DNA of 64,000 bases from positions 1,258,747-1,322,746 of the forward strand of contig JAYKXP010000003.1 of NCBI GenBank assembly GCA_037176845.1, given 5' to 3'. A program made the position numbers and the translations under genes. The notes under the pieces are model-generated. The model was not told the DNA's origin. It made no database searches and saw only the letters and a program-made list of their open reading frames with translations. Every line of letters starts with the position of its first letter. Position 1 is the stretch's first letter. Source of the stretch: Paramarasmius palmivorus (Eukaryota; Basidiomycota; Agaricomycetes; Agaricales; Marasmiaceae). This document shows, piece after piece, positions 51,484-64,000 of this stretch.

Positions 51484-52080
51484 CCTGGGCACAATACTGC
51501 CCACAAGTGTGTACTAGACCAAACCTACTGGAATTCATAATTTTAACTATGAGTATCCGAAATTTTCTTTCATAGACATTGAGACGCACCTTGTTACCCA
51601 AATTTATACCCAAAAAATTATACTTGGTGGTGTTGGTACCGAGGAAGACGCGAGCTGGCTGGTCGAAGGCGGGGAAAAGGAAACTTGACCGAACTCACAC
51701 CGAGCTCGAGTCTGCCAAAGGCAGTTATCACGTGCCTAACTCTGAACCAATGACCCTGGTCTGCGCACTTCGTCCATGGACCTCCCGCCTCTTACCCTGA
51801 TATCAGCCCGCACTCCGACTCTCACTGCCTTCAAGGGACGTATCTCAAATTATGAAACGCGCTAATGCCTTGACGTTAACAACGATCACTGGCCTGCAGT
51901 CTCAATGTCGCCTTCCCTATGAATCCGTCATGATTAGCGACAGGGTACCGTTTTGCTTTTAAAAAGATTGCTCCATGATTTCGCATTCATCCGAGGGCTC
52001 TGGATACCCTTTTCTCGGGCCCTCTTCTCCCCAACGTTCTTTTTGTTCTTTCTTCTTCGTAGCTTGGTGCTGGCACACCC
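51484..52080. other. intergenic region, divergent promoters
   Basis: About 0.6 kb between the divergent tra1 and membrane-protein starts. No long frame, repeat or RNA gene was recognised. Confidence 0.5.
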
Positions 52081-54102
52081 ATGCTCGATGTTCGTTCAAC
52101 TTCAGGATCTTCACTGAGTGCTAGATCCATTTCCGACCTTCCCGCAGCTAGCCTGTTCAATTTGTGAGTGTTCACCAAACAGGAATCATCTATCAGGTGT
52201 TGACTATCAAAATTTCTGGATAAAGCAATGTCGTTTCCGCTTTCTTCCTTGGATGTCTGTTCTCGGTTGCTATTCAGTGCCTTTGCTCGTCTTCTCTGAG
52301 CAAGAGACTTTTACGACTCTGTCTACGTCGCACGACTCCTGACACGCGTTCCGATGTCGAAACACTGCATCAACCGCATGGCGCAGGTCAAGGAGAAAAG
52401 ACATTCACGAACACGGATAACGATACGGGTGTTCAGATCTTACTGTTCATCATGTTCATCTGCTTTGCTTTGGGGAGTGTGGCTGATCTGGCTTCGCTAA
52501 CGTCGATGACAACGGAGGGATCCTGTGGTGCGCCCGAAATCGTCTATTTGAATGACGCCCGTTCTCAAACAATCGCACAGCGTTTTTCGTATCATGGGGT
52601 GTGATGGCAGCCAATTTAGGGCGTCTGGTCGGACTAATCATCCTGCTGGTAACCCTGCATCGTTTGAAGGTATCCCATTGGGAGTCGGTCGGAATGATGG
52701 CATGGTTGGTCGGATTATTCGGTGAGTGACTTGGCGTCCGTCTTCTGTTTCACCTTTCAAACTTCTGGTTATCATGCAGTTCTAATTCTCGTGAATGGGG
52801 CATTAAATACCGGAACGACGAAGTATGTATCATTTTATTTCAGTATAAGTTGAACAAGCGCTGACATGCGGTTTGAAGCTCTCCTCGGAACCTTGGATTA
52901 TCGTTGTGCTATCGGAAACAGTAAGTGAACTTCTTCACGAGGGTTGAACAATACCAATGAAAGCACTTTTAGTGTTCTGGCTATTTCCCATCGTGTCCTC
53001 ATTGTTGTTCATTCTGTTCGAGCTCTACTTTGTCGTTCGTTTTTTAGTTGTCCTCTCCCCCCGGGCCACCTCGGCTAGGGCTCGAGTAACTGCTGAGCTT
53101 ATGTGGGATCATCGATTAAAGAAGGCCTTGTCTCTTCTCTTTCTCGAGATATTATCCATCGCTCCAATGGCAGTACCCTTGAAGACGATAGACCAATACA
53201 TACCTTTGGTGATCGGAACTGTCGTTGTTCTCAGTACGTACAGTTTCTTTTACTCCTTTCTCCTACTAATTCATCTTTCAGTCGCCTTTAGTGCATCTTC
53301 AAATTCCGCGGTTCATGAAAACAACATTCACAAACGACGATCGTCGAGCATTCGTGTCAGTGAGAAACCACCACCTACACCTGTTGTTGTTTCGTACCCT
53401 AGGCCACCGACGCCGCCTCCTCATCCCCATGGACGTTCGCCATCTTCTGACAATGGCCTGCAGCTCTACCGCTCCCCTTCAGTGCGCACTTCAAACAGTG
53501 AAGAAAGTGTCAGCTCTGCGAATGCACACAGTGTACGAAATGCTCAAGTTCATCTTGCAACACGCTCCAGTCATCCGTATATTCGCCACATTGTTCCACC
53601 GGGCCTATTAAGCGAAGTGCTTTCTGGGCCAACCCCCGACCGGGCAGTGACTTCCCCTTCTGGAGGACAGGATTTGGTACTAGTCCATCCCACAGGCAGG
53701 GTACTGAGCGCGGTACCGGCCCACCTCTCCCGACAGCTCTCAAGAGGCGGCGGACGCCCAAAGTTGACCGTTGTCACAAATTTCGCGCCCGCTAACCCAG
53801 AAGAAGGCAGTGCCTTGGCCACAGTATACACATTCTACTCTCATCCCATTTCCGCCCCGGAGCAAAGTCACTTCTCATTACCATCAGCATCTGTCACGTC
53901 CGCAACAACGGCGCAAACGAGCAACGAGGACACCATCACAGAATTGTCGGGTGGTCAATCGTTCGAACTGGGGAATGGTAGAAGACAGAGTGCTCAACTT
54001 ACTGGGTTGTCTCATGCAACCACGGGAACCTTTGGCCCTCCTCGAAGGATGGACACACCTGCTTCGTTTAGACCCAGGGGTCCACGACTTCGAAACCCGT
54101 GA
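52081..54102 (+). CDS. multipass membrane protein with Ser/Pro-rich tail
   Basis: From ATG 52081 ('MLDVRSTSGSSLSARSISDLP') to TGA 54100-54102. Hydrophobic helices: 'VVSAFFLGCLFSVAIQCL', 'ILLFIMFICFALGSVADL', 'LGRLVGLIILLVTL', 'VGMMAWLVGLFVLILVNG', 'FWLFPIVSSLLFILFELYF', 'LSLLFLEILSIAPMAV' and 'LVIGTVVVLSTYSFFYSFLL', about seven in all. A cytosolic tail of about 270 residues is rich in Ser, Pro and Arg. The topology resembles a seven-helix receptor-like fungal protein, but I recognise no family. One base appears to be missing in a T5 run at 52583-52587 ('AQRF|FVSWGVMAAN'), and the junction near 52820-52880 also does not keep frame with simple splicing, so boundaries are approximate. Confidence 0.6.
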
Positions 54103-55037
54103 AACTATACCTAAACAAGTTCGTGATGGTTGTGTAGTGTAGTGGGTTGATCTGCGATAGGATAGCTTTCGGATAATTTCAGTATATACTTGACAATCCT
54201 TAATAATATCTCAAACCCTTCCTTATTTTTGAATTCGTTGCGAATGTTTGAGTGATACTAGTGTGGGGACCTGGCCACCTTGTCGCTAGCCTTACCTTCT
54301 TTGAATTTATTGGATCGTATTGGTACTGTAGGTCACCCTGGTCGACGGCGTCGGCGCTGTAATTTCCCCAGTTTCAAGGCGAGTGTAAGATCTCCGGCGA
54401 TCAACTTGACGAGTATTGATTTGAAGGATGTTTGAACAGTGATGCGAGTTCGTGTAGTAGACTTCAAATCCACTGAGCAATGCAACTGCAAGATGAGTTA
54501 TGCCGGCTTCCAAGTGATAGACATCCCGCTGGAGGGATGTATCTCATTGCATCGATGGCCTTATAAACAGCTCGTTCGTGGACTGAAATTGCTCGTGGCA
54601 GAGATGTTGACATTGAGGAAATGAGAGCAATATTAACTATTGATGTCACTGCAAGGCGCGCATTGTCAAATTTACGGTGTTCTTGGGCACTTCTTCATGA
54701 CTCGCATCAACACTTCACACTAGCAACTATCAAACCAGCCTGTTATTCTGCAAGTGTATTGCTATCATCGTTTGCTTGCTATCTGACTCTGGGGTCAAGT
54801 TAGGGTCGAGGTTAATGTATGTCTTCCTCTCAAGCGTAATGCTGGAAACTCACTTTTTTTCTTATATTCTACCTTGCAATGGGCCTATTTTCGTTCAGAA
54901 AATCGACAGTTGACTTTGCGTGGCCATAATTCTTCCCAGTAAACCCCATCAACTGGCAAAGCCCTCCAAGCTATACGGCTCATCGTTTTCCTACGTAACA
55001 CTTGTCACCCGACTGGTCCAACTTACATTTTCTCAGT
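54103..55037. other. intergenic region
   Basis: About 0.9 kb between two plus-strand genes. A TTTTCTCAG acceptor-like site directly before ATG 55038 suggests a leader intron for the kinase gene. Otherwise only short unrelated frames. Confidence 0.4.
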
Positions 55038-58000
55038 ATGCCTGCGCAAGGTCGACACCGAAGAAAACACAGAAATGGCAAGGGACATGACGACAATTCA
55101 GCTCCAGTATCGCGAGGCGATGATTCACATTCGTCCGAGTCTTATTCGCGTTTTCATTCCAACTCACACCATTCCGATAGCTACAGACCAGACAGGAACT
55201 CATTCGACATGGCTCGAGAGCCCTCTTCATCTCGAAACACACACGAACAAGATTCATGGCGTTCGGAACATTCTGATGATCGCTACAGCTACCATTCCGG
55301 TTATGGTCGAGGTGGAGGAAGAGGAGAGTACAATGTGGGCGAATCGCGGGATTCAGGGTGGTCTGGTCGTCGCAGGAGTGATTCTCATTACACACAACAA
55401 CGAGAAGAATGGCCTCCGCGGAGCGACCATGGTTATTCTTCCTCATACCAAGAACCCCAGCCAGTTTGGGATCCTCAACCAGACTCTTCATACGACAGCC
55501 GAGCCGCCCCTTATGCACGTTGGCAAGATGAGGACCACGCTGCACAACAACATCTCGACCGCGACCTTGACAGAAACATTCGACAAAGGGACGTCCATGA
55601 GGATCGAGATCGAGAGATGAGGTGGCATCGAGAGGATAGACGGGACGCAGAACCAGAACGGGTGTCTGATATGGGCTGGGAGCCACGACATCGTCAGAGT
55701 AGTCGCAGAAATTGGGAGGAGAGAGACAATTTGGACCGTCCACCAAGCCCTGAACCAGAACGCTCTTGGGAGCCAGCCGAGAGTTGGAAATCCTCTCACC
55801 GTGAGGAGTCAAACAATTATCGTCACCACAACTTCCAGAGACAAAATGGGCACAGTAAACATTATAAGGGTAACCAAAAGAAAAACTACCGTCATAACAA
55901 GGACAAGAAAGATAAGAAGAACAACGACGACAGCCATCTTAATAAGTAAGTCAGTTTTTCATTTACACGCTGCGTTGACTCATTTTTCACTTTCAGCTGG
56001 CAGAGGCGAGACAGCCTCACTTCTGAACGAAGTGACAAAGGCTCTTCTCGAAGAAAACATCGTCGCTATTCTCGGTCGCGCTCACGTTCCCCAGCCGACT
56101 CCCATTACTCTCATCGCTCACACTATTCTTCGCGAGATCGAAGTCGTAGTCGCTCGTTGTCTCCTGCACCTAAGCGCATGCGAAGAGAATCGAGTCCTTT
56201 CATGCCTCACGACGAATCGCCTTACAGGGGACGACGGGATGTGCCAACTTCATACAGGGATCGACGTTCTATATCCCCAGCGTCACACTATTCCCACAAA
56301 GACCTACCTCGCAAAGGACGTCGGAGAAGTGTTTCTTCTGCGTCCACTATGAGCTCCGATAGAAGCAGGAGTCGGAGTCCACTTGAGAAAACCCGCGCTG
56401 TTCACCGCCTACCCACTGCTTCAGCGCCTACTGGAACATTCCAACGCAACGAAAATCGTCCAAAGAAGAACCAGCGCAACGGTGGCCGACGCAACAAATC
56501 TTCAGCAATGGCTACCGCAAATGTCGAACAAATGCCACCCCCACCGGTTCCACACCTTCCATCACGTCCTGAGTACGAATACAAGCACCAGAAACACAAC
56601 CTTTCTTCCTCCGATGGTATGGAGGAGGCTCCGACAGCCTCTCGCCCGCCTCCTGGCAAGGCTGGCTTCAAACCCATTGGACAACAGCCCTCGTCAATGA
56701 AATTATTCTTCCCTGGAGACGATGACGATATGGACTTGAGCGCCGACTCTAGTACATCGACTCGCATACAGGATTATCAGCAGGAAGAAACCGTCGAGAT
56801 AGCAGAACCTCGACCCATGGATGAGCCTGAGCCCCGGTATCCAATGGACAAGCGAGAGTCCACTGGTGATTACCGGGACCACTATCCAAATGGTGTGCAG
56901 CATCCTGTGCAAAACCAACAACCAGCACCTGGCTATGCTCCTTGGATTTCGTCAGAACCTGACCATGGCTGGGGCTGGCGATCATGGGAACACTCAAAGC
57001 CACCAACACCGCCTGCCGTTGCACCTACGCCTGCTTCCCAAAGTGAGGTCTACATGATTGTTAGTCAGGTTGGCGAAGGGACATTCGGGAAAGTTTACAA
57101 AGCCCGCAATACTGCTACTGGTGCACATGTTGCATTGAAGCGGATCCGAATGGAGGCAGAGAAAGAGGGTTTCCCTGTTACGGCGATGCGGGAGATAAAA
57201 TTACTGCAATCGTTGCGCCATAATAATGTCATTCGACTGCATGAGATGATGGTGTCTAGTGGTCAGTGTTCTTGTTCTAAATCGTTCGTTCATTCACTCA
57301 TGGATAGATAGGTTCCGTATACATGGTCTTCGAATATATGGACCACGACTTGACTGGAGTGTTGTCCCAGACCCAATTCGCGTTCTCCAAAGCGCATCTG
57401 AAGTCTCTCTGTCATCAGATGTTGGCCGGCCTGGGATACCTTCACCATAAAGGTGTCATTCATCGAGATATTAAAGGCTCCAATATTCTCATCAACAATC
57501 GCGGAGAGCTCAAGCTAGCTGATTTCGGATTGGCACGGTTCTATCAAAAACGACGTCGAGCAGACTATACCAACCGAGTCATCACACTATGGTATCGACC
57601 ACCCGAACTTCTGTTTGGTGCCACTATCTATGGTCCTGAAGTTGATATGTGGAGTGCTGGGTATGTCTAGTCCCCAAAACATCGTTTTTTATTTGCTCAT
57701 CTTTTACAGATGTATAATGCTCGAGCTGTTCACAAAGAAGCCTGTCTTTCAAGGGAACGATGAAATCTCGCAACTAGATACGATATACCGTATCATTGGC
57801 ACCCCAAATCGTGAACGGTGGGGCGAGGTTGCCAATCTACCTTGGTACGAACTCGTGAAGCCAAAAGATGTTATTCCAAACCACTTCCGGGAACTATTTC
57901 AAAAGTTAGTAACCAACATGCGCCTTCTCATATATATTCACGATCGGTCGTCTTAGATGGATGTCTCCTGCCGCTTTAGATCTTGCAGAGCGGCTTCTCG

Positions 58001-58222
58001 ATTACGACCCAGCTCGTCGGATCAGCGCCACAGACGCGATGCAAGCACTGTATTTTACTGCAGAAGATCCCCCAGCTGAGCCGCCTGTCGGGTATGGTCA
58101 TTTGTTGTTGTTATACATGGGTCTCTATCTAACCATACATGTGCAGCTTGGCTACTCTCGAAGGAGAATGGCATGAATTGGAGACAAAACGAGAACGTGC
58201 AAAAAAGCGTAAAAAAGAATGA
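55038..58222 (+). CDS. ctk1: CTD kinase, Ctk1/Lsk1/CDK12-type
   Basis: From ATG 55038 to TGA 58220-58222, about 1,000 aa. The first two thirds are disordered: Arg/Ser/Asp/His-rich, then a true RS-type segment ('[20 protein letters not shown]'). The kinase domain starts near 57050: Gly loop '[12 protein letters not shown]', VAIK-type '[10 protein letters not shown]', the cyclin-binding helix '[11 protein letters not shown]', catalytic loop '[13 protein letters not shown]', 'DFGLARFY', T-loop '[17 protein letters not shown]' and '[10 protein letters not shown]'. '[10 protein letters not shown]' with the P-x-T-A-x-R-E motif places it with CDK12/Ctk1 rather than CDK9/Bur1. Such kinases phosphorylate Ser2 of the RNA polymerase II tail with a cyclin K/Ctk2 partner. 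The C terminus is Lys/Arg-rich. All junctions checked keep frame. Confidence 0.9.
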
Positions 58223-58393
58223 GCGACAACACAAGGATTATCGTACTGCTAGACGTGTAATAATACCGATGCATTGCTTCATTGCGGACCTCATGCTTGC
58301 GATTTAATAAGTCCTTTCTCTGACAAATGATGTACAATACTCTCGACCTAACAATGCTCAATCAGAAAACCGTGCATTCGAAAAAAGCTAGGA

Positions 58394-59849
58394 TTAACGT
58401 ACGTTTGCTGCAGTGACTCTTATTTGAGTATCCCATCGTTTCGTGAATGGTGCGCCAGTGTCTTCCGCCTTTTCGACGTCCCCAAGGCCGCCAGCTTGTC
58501 CTTGAGCGTCATCCTCTTCCCGGTTCTTTTCAAACCAAATGAGCTTGTCCACCTGATCGATTGAACCTCGCAGACGACCCTGTTCAATCATCCGTCTAGC
58601 CATGGTCTCTGCTGCTCCTGGGGTCAAATCAAGGAGTGCGCCCAGCCCGCGGAAGGTGATGTTATTGTACACCTGTGCGCACGCGAGAAGGTTGTGCTCC
58701 ATAACAGCACGATCAAGCACAGTTGTCGGACCTTTTCGACCACGAGGCCCCGGGGTCAGATCACCGAAAGGTGCTTCATCGTCTTCGACAGCAACGTGAT
58801 CGTTGGAGGATAACGCGATTTTCGCAAGCTGGTGTGGTTTCAGCGTCTTTTCGAATTCTTTGATTTCTGCTGATCGAAGAATGTGGTCCAGGAACATTTT
58901 GGAAAGAATGTTGTATGTGGGGAGTTCGCTTGTTCGTTCGTCTCGGTACAAAGATGCTAGGATACGGGATCGGTTTGGACCAGCGGGTGCAAGGACTGCA
59001 CAAGTGACAGCAGCTAATCTGTAGACACCAGGATTAGTGGAAAGTCGTTTAACGCGAAGATTCTTTGGCGCACAGCATGTATCTTCTTTCTTCTTCGTCT
59101 ATCTCAGCCGCGTAGCTAAGTTCGTGATAACTCCTTGCAGCCTCGAGGAACTTTCGTGTGTAATCGCTGATTCGAGCCTGACATAATTTGAACTGCAAAA
59201 TGACTTCTCGATTGTTTGCAGAGTGAACGAGACCCTGTGCACGGTTGAAGTATGTTTCGGCCATTGTGGAGTCCTCGTCTTCCAGTAAAAGTCGAACTAT
59301 TCGAACGTAGACTCGCATCTTTTCGCTATCAGGCATTGCCCTAACAAAACACATAGTAAGATGGTTGTTTCTATGATAGTTAGAGATACACACCTTTGTG
59401 AAGACTCGAGAGGTACTGCCATAAGGATTCGTGCAGCTTCACTCCATTCTTCTTCATTTTCCAATATATCCGCGAGTTGGAATCGAAGTGTACTAACCTA
59501 TACTGTTTTAGTGTATTGGGATAGAGATGCTAGGATTGGCACTCACTTGTTCTTCATAGCTGACAAGCTTTGGTTGAACGGTATCGATCGTATCCTCCAC
59601 AACGCGCTTCTTTACCTCTGGATCAGCTATTGCTCCCTCTCCCAACATCTTAACAAATTCCGACAAGACTTGTCGCCCAACAACGAGACCGACAGATTCT
59701 TGGTTAATGACATAGTCCACGATTGTATGAAGATCAGTGGCGACTTGGGAAGTGTCTGTTCGAGAAGTGATAGAGTTTATGATCGCTAATAGGGCTTGCG
59801 GTTTAGATTTATTGTCTAGAGAAGAGATTTGGGCAAGCTGGGACTCCAT
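58394..59849 (-). CDS. csn4: COP9 signalosome subunit 4
   Basis: From ATG 59849 ('MESQLAQISSLDNKSKPQALL') to TAA 58394-58396, about 410 aa in several exons. N-terminal helical repeats ('VLSEFVKMLGEGAI', 'LRFQLADILENEEEWSEAARIL', 'YVRIVRLLLEDEDSTMAETYF', 'LQFKLCQARISDYTRKFLEAARSYHEL' read as blocks) lead to 'LLAAVTCAVLAPAGPNRSR', a CSN4 hallmark. The C-terminal PCI domain follows ('EHNLLACAQVYNNITFRGLG', 'MARRMIEQGRLRGSIDQVDKLIWF'). A GTGCGC donor at the 'RYM|LLAAV' junction gives a 61-nt intron. CSN removes Nedd8 from cullins; CSN4 is a scaffold subunit contacting the CSN5 catalytic pair. No defect seen. Confidence 0.92.
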
Positions 59850-62800
59850 CTCGAACTTGAAAGAATTGAAGCAACTTGCAATGAACGACTTCGTGGGAAA
59901 GGGACCAAGCCAAGCGTTACGGCGTCACTTGTCACATCTTTCTCTTGTCATGGTCAACTGTCAACATGGTGACTAGGTACATTGCAACGCGTCCCGGTAT
60001 TCCCGTCCCCCTTCATTTTCCCTTTCTCTTCGGTCGTTTTCTGGGTGTGTAGAAGAGGCGCTGCGCTGCCAAATTCGCATTTTTCTTTTCTCACTCTTTT
60101 CTTTGAATTGTGCCCTGGGTTATCGAAGCCTTGTGAAGATTTTCGCCACTTTCTCAGTAAGTATTAGATTCATCACAGCCATCATGACCATCAATCACTG
60201 AGGGCATATCTTTTTGCTGTACATTGCTTATAGGCGAAGGCCCCATTGCTGGTTTCAACTTCCACTTCGTTCTCCCCACCATTCACGACCTTTTCTTCTT
60301 CTTTATTTTGGACTTCGTTTTCGTCGTTACCTGGTGTATGTCCCGACTCACTGCCTCGTCCGTTTCACAAGCCTTCCTCCTTTCGAGTTTTCCGCGCGGG
60401 GTGCCCATTGAGTCCACACCAGAGACGAACTCTGACCCAGTTGGACCATCTGTGACTACCTGGCACCCTCGGCATCCATCGTAGGAGGCATGCGGAACCA
60501 CAAAACACTGGCAGAGTCCGACTAACTCTCAATACTCTCATAACCATCCAGAACTAGTGCTAGGCATCAGCGCCCTCGACGAGTGGCCCGTTCCCTGCTT
60601 TCTATCACAGTTCCGGACTTATAGGCCCGCCGAGAGAAGTAAAGAGAGAACAGTCCAACGGCGGAGTTCTTCAAAGTCCTTTATCATCGTCATGGGCATT
60701 GCCCCCCCTCCATTCTTCTGCAAGAACATGGCCAGCTGGGTCACACTTATCTCTATGGTCCCCGATCATCGCTTGCTCAGGGAATGTTGATGCCCCCGCT
60801 TTTTTCCTACTGTGAGTAATCCGGCATCACTTTAACGACTCAGCCGTTAACAAGCACACTTGACAGTATGTATGGCCAACTCTCAGCGATTGCATCGGGA
60901 ATTCAATTTCCCCCAGCAAACTACCGGCCTGTGCCTTTATGTTTCACTTCTCAGAGAATGGTGTCGTTTTTTCTACCCCTCGTATTTCCGACGAGACGCG
61001 TGGCAGATGGTGTGGAGCCCATTCCTTGAATCATTCGTCTTCGCAACGCACAAACCGTCTGTGGAAAAATTGAATTCGATATCGACTTTCGGTACGCTCG
61101 ATGGTATTCGTCCTTGGCTGGCCTCTGCGCACACGCTCTGGATCAGGTAGATAGTCCCAGTGTCAGTTGTCCCTTCCACCGCACCTTCATTAGCACATTT
61201 CCGTTCGGAGGACAGCAGGGTCACACAGAAATGTCGACTACAATTTCTACTCCCCAACGAGAAGAGCACACCGAAACTTCCTCCGTTTCCCCATGCAACC
61301 ATCAGTCAACTGCACGTCATGTACCAAAAAAAGTTATATCATTGGTCGACCGGCTAGGATACGCTTTCTGTCAATCATATATTCCCGACACGGCCCTCCA
61401 GGGAACAAGTCTCGTTATCCTCCTTCCTGAACAAAACACAGCGCACAAGAACGTCACCTCTGTCACCCATTTTTCCCAGGAGGATGAACCCAAAACCCGC
61501 GCGCGAAGCTCGATTTGCGCAGAAGCGTGTCATCACAAGCTGGCGTGTCTAGTGCATTCACTCACTTAACTGAGAACCAACTGAGCACTGCGCGTTGACG
61601 ACAAGGACAGACCAGTCTTGAACCTGCCAACATCCCAATACAGTACCTATCAACGAAACTGAGGATGTAGAGGATGGCGAAATCAACCTGGAGATTTCGC
61701 ATGGTCGAGTGTCGTCTCAAGGCCCTGTGGAATTACGATGAGCTACTGTCAATATCATCATGGAGTCGTGTTCCTTCTCTGTCCATCTTGCCAAGCGCGT
61801 GCAGAAGGCTCAAGTCCTGTCTCACTCCGACTACAGGCAACCAATCACATTCGAGCTACCCTCAGATTACATCTTTTATCATCTCCTGCACCTTAGACTC
61901 ACTCGCTCGTGCTCACAATCCAGAACGTCGCACATCGTACACTATTGACGATGTATCCTCTCAACGCCTTCTACTGTGACCAGCTGGGGCCTTCCATCAG
62001 AGTACCCACCTTCACCGTTTTACGCGCCGACTGGACGTGTTTCCGCTGTGGCGATTTGGCCCACCGACTGCGAGCTAGCAGAGCCCAATACCCAAACCGA
62101 CCCTGTCACACCGACGTCCTGCGGAGGCCCGGGACTCTTGGCCGTCCGACTTCACCGATAGAATCCGGTCCGAGCCGTCCAAAGATCAATTCACTCGAGC
62201 GATACGCGCGCGCTGCGCAGATTCAGCTCCGACCTACCAACTCCGGCAACCGCAAAACATCGCTGGGTGCGACATGTCTTACCTCACCAAGCCCTGACCG
62301 AACACCGTTCTACTAGCACACCGATGCTGCCCAACACATCATCGATGTTGATGGGACCTGTCCCGGACGGTTCCCTGGGCTCACGGTTTGGCCTTACAAC
62401 TGCAATATCGCGCGGCGCTAGTATGAGCAGGGTGATGCGCGCGACAGAACTTCTGGAACCGTGTCCCATCGGTACTTGGCCATAAAACAAATCCGAACCA
62501 GAGAATATCGCTGAACATCTTCCGATCCAAACCAACCCCCCCTCCCCTCCGTACTAATAAATTGGCCTAGCAAGCAGCTGCAGAGCGCGGAAGCCTTGAA
62601 CACAACTGGACCCACCAACACCGTCTGTATAGCGTGTGGCTACGCCAGCGGAGAAGAGTCGACGTGGACCTTCGGCGCGTGGGTGGCCGACCAACTTCGC
62701 AGAAGCACAGAGACCATGGAAACTCTCTTGCCGTTTGAAATCCAAATAAAACCAACCACAACAGTTGCCAACCATGGAGCACAATTGGCCATACGTATCA

Positions 62801-64000
62801 AAACGAGTGATAGCAGGCACAGCGAGGTTCAGAGTATCCCTCACTTCAGCGTGTTCCAAGTTTCGTATTGGGCGGTACACTACGCATCCGAATTTGACCC
62901 GTTCTAGATCCAATCGGGTACACTACAATTGAGTGAGATCTATCCTCCACCCAGCGTGCGCAGGAAGAAACAGTGCACTTCCGATGTATCTCTTTTGTTC
63001 GATTCCTAACTTATATAAACCTTGTCAAGGCTACCCGTACAACCTAGCTCGGATATATTCACTAAATATAAACAAAGGCCTAGCAGCTCAGGTATTTGAC
63101 GTAAGCTTCGGGCGCTCCTATCCCATCTTCGATCTTTGTAGGTGGTTTCACTATCGTTTCTTAACAACCTGGACCTTTCTTAACGAGCAGTGTATACCAC
63201 AAACTTGGAATGCCATTTTATCCTCCACCTCACTCCGTAACAGAAAGAAACGTGAGCGCACTGGCGGTGTTGGCGACTCCATAGCTTCGACTTGTGTAAG
63301 CTTTACAACTAATATTCATCGTCCCGATACTCACTTAAACTCACACAGATCCACCTGTGGTTCAAAGCGCGATCTGGAAGAAGCTGTCCAATATCCGAGA
63401 TGAGCTTCAAACCCGGCGCTCCGCCTTGTAGTGTACTCTATCCAATGCCATTTGTTTATTACAACGGAAGCGATTCGGACGGTTTACCCGTGGAAACCGC
63501 GACGAGATTTAACCTTCCGTCTCCTTTCGTCTTCAAGGAAAGTCATAAACGGTCAAGTGCATACCTTATACCCATGTTTCAATTTGTGTCAGTCGCCTTA
63601 CCCTTCGCTTTCAGACTTTTGTTGACTGTCTGCTATATCCTCCGTCTACCCTCGACCTGAGAAATCTTACCCCCAAGTCAAGACCGGTAGAAACAACATG
63701 TCACCTGCTGCGAGGCATCCTACGACCCCTGATCCGGATCTTTGTGCTTTACCCACCTCTTCCAAAGGCCCCCGCAACTCGTAGGCACAGTCGACAAACC
63801 ATCACTAAGGATTTTCGCACGACGGTACGGTGAACAGGTACCCAATTAACAAGATATGTGGGTTGCAACTCAAACCTTTCTGTGGCCAAACTCATCGCTG
63901 TAATCCAAAACGTCTATCCCTTCATGGAATGGTACCCTGCACTACTATGACACTCGTGGCCGCTTGAAAAAGGTCACAGTGGTAACCAACCTTTGATAAG
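59850..64000. other. unassigned pyrimidine-rich region with splice-like signals
   Basis: About 4.15 kb to the window end without a gene I can name. The plus strand is rich in C and T. Good intron-like stretches occur on the plus strand, for example 60812-60866 (GTGAGT...TTGACAG) and 63296-63348 (GTAAGC...CACACAG). Open stretches of 60-150 codons lie between them ('QFPPANYRPVPLCFTSQ' near 60900, 'APTGRVSAVAIWPTDCELAE' near 62030, 'MSFKPGAPPCSVLYPMPF' at 63400), but they do not join into one frame by eye and match no family I know. It may be a spliced gene with errors, a long leader of a gene to the right, or a non-coding transcript. Confidence 0.4.

Noticed and set aside
55033..55812. A 259-codon open frame on the minus strand under the kinase gene
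   Set aside because: It is a shadow of the low-complexity Arg/Ser/Asp-rich coding exon on the plus strand and has no independent features.

Overview
The window is nuclear DNA from a filamentous basidiomycete, most likely an agaricomycete. Protein-coding genes are dense, lie on both strands and are broken by many 48-60 nt GT-AG introns. The families present also fit: short-intron P450 paralogs, a HET-domain protein, tandem pepsin-like proteases, fungal Tra1, Ctk1 and CSN4. I saw no rRNA, tRNA or CRISPR. All calls come from reading translations and splice signals by eye, without database searches.

Layout. 1-4.2 kb: 3' part of a Rad7-like gene (+), an aldo-keto reductase (-) and an Isd11-like LYR protein (+). 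4.4-14.4 kb: accessory block of P450-1 (-), P450-2 (+), an MFS exporter (-) and P450-3 (+). 14.9-20.3 kb: housekeeping stretch with RPL5 (-), a DCAF-type WD40 protein (+) and a multipass membrane protein (-). 20.3-22.9 kb: gene-poor, holding a 611-bp element with terminal inverted repeats and TA target duplication. 22.9-29.7 kb: P450-4 (close paralog of P450-3, apparently broken), a HET-domain protein and a disordered nuclear-type orphan. 29.8-37.5 kb: a RING-CH membrane E3 ligase (-) and three tandem pepsin-family proteases (-). 37.7-51.5 kb: a BRD8-like bromodomain gene (+) converging on the very large TRA1 gene (-). 52.1-59.8 kb: a multipass membrane protein (+), a Ctk1/CDK12-type kinase (+) and COP9 signalosome subunit 4 (-). 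59.9-64 kb: pyrimidine-rich DNA with splice-like signals but no gene I can name.

How the genes relate. The four P450s and the MFS exporter look like an oxidise-and-export (xenobiotic or metabolite) neighbourhood. No polyketide synthase, NRPS or terpene synthase is visible, so it is not a classical biosynthetic cluster as seen here. Tra1 and BRD8-type proteins are both NuA4 acetyltransferase subunits, and their genes end 227 bp apart, tail to tail. The three proteases are a local triplication; one has acquired a C-terminal membrane-anchor-like tail.

Quality caveat. Several otherwise conserved genes (TRA1, the BRD8-like gene, the 52-kb membrane protein, P450-4) contain one-base frame breaks, some at homopolymers. 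Sequencing or assembly error is a serious alternative to pseudogenization for these.
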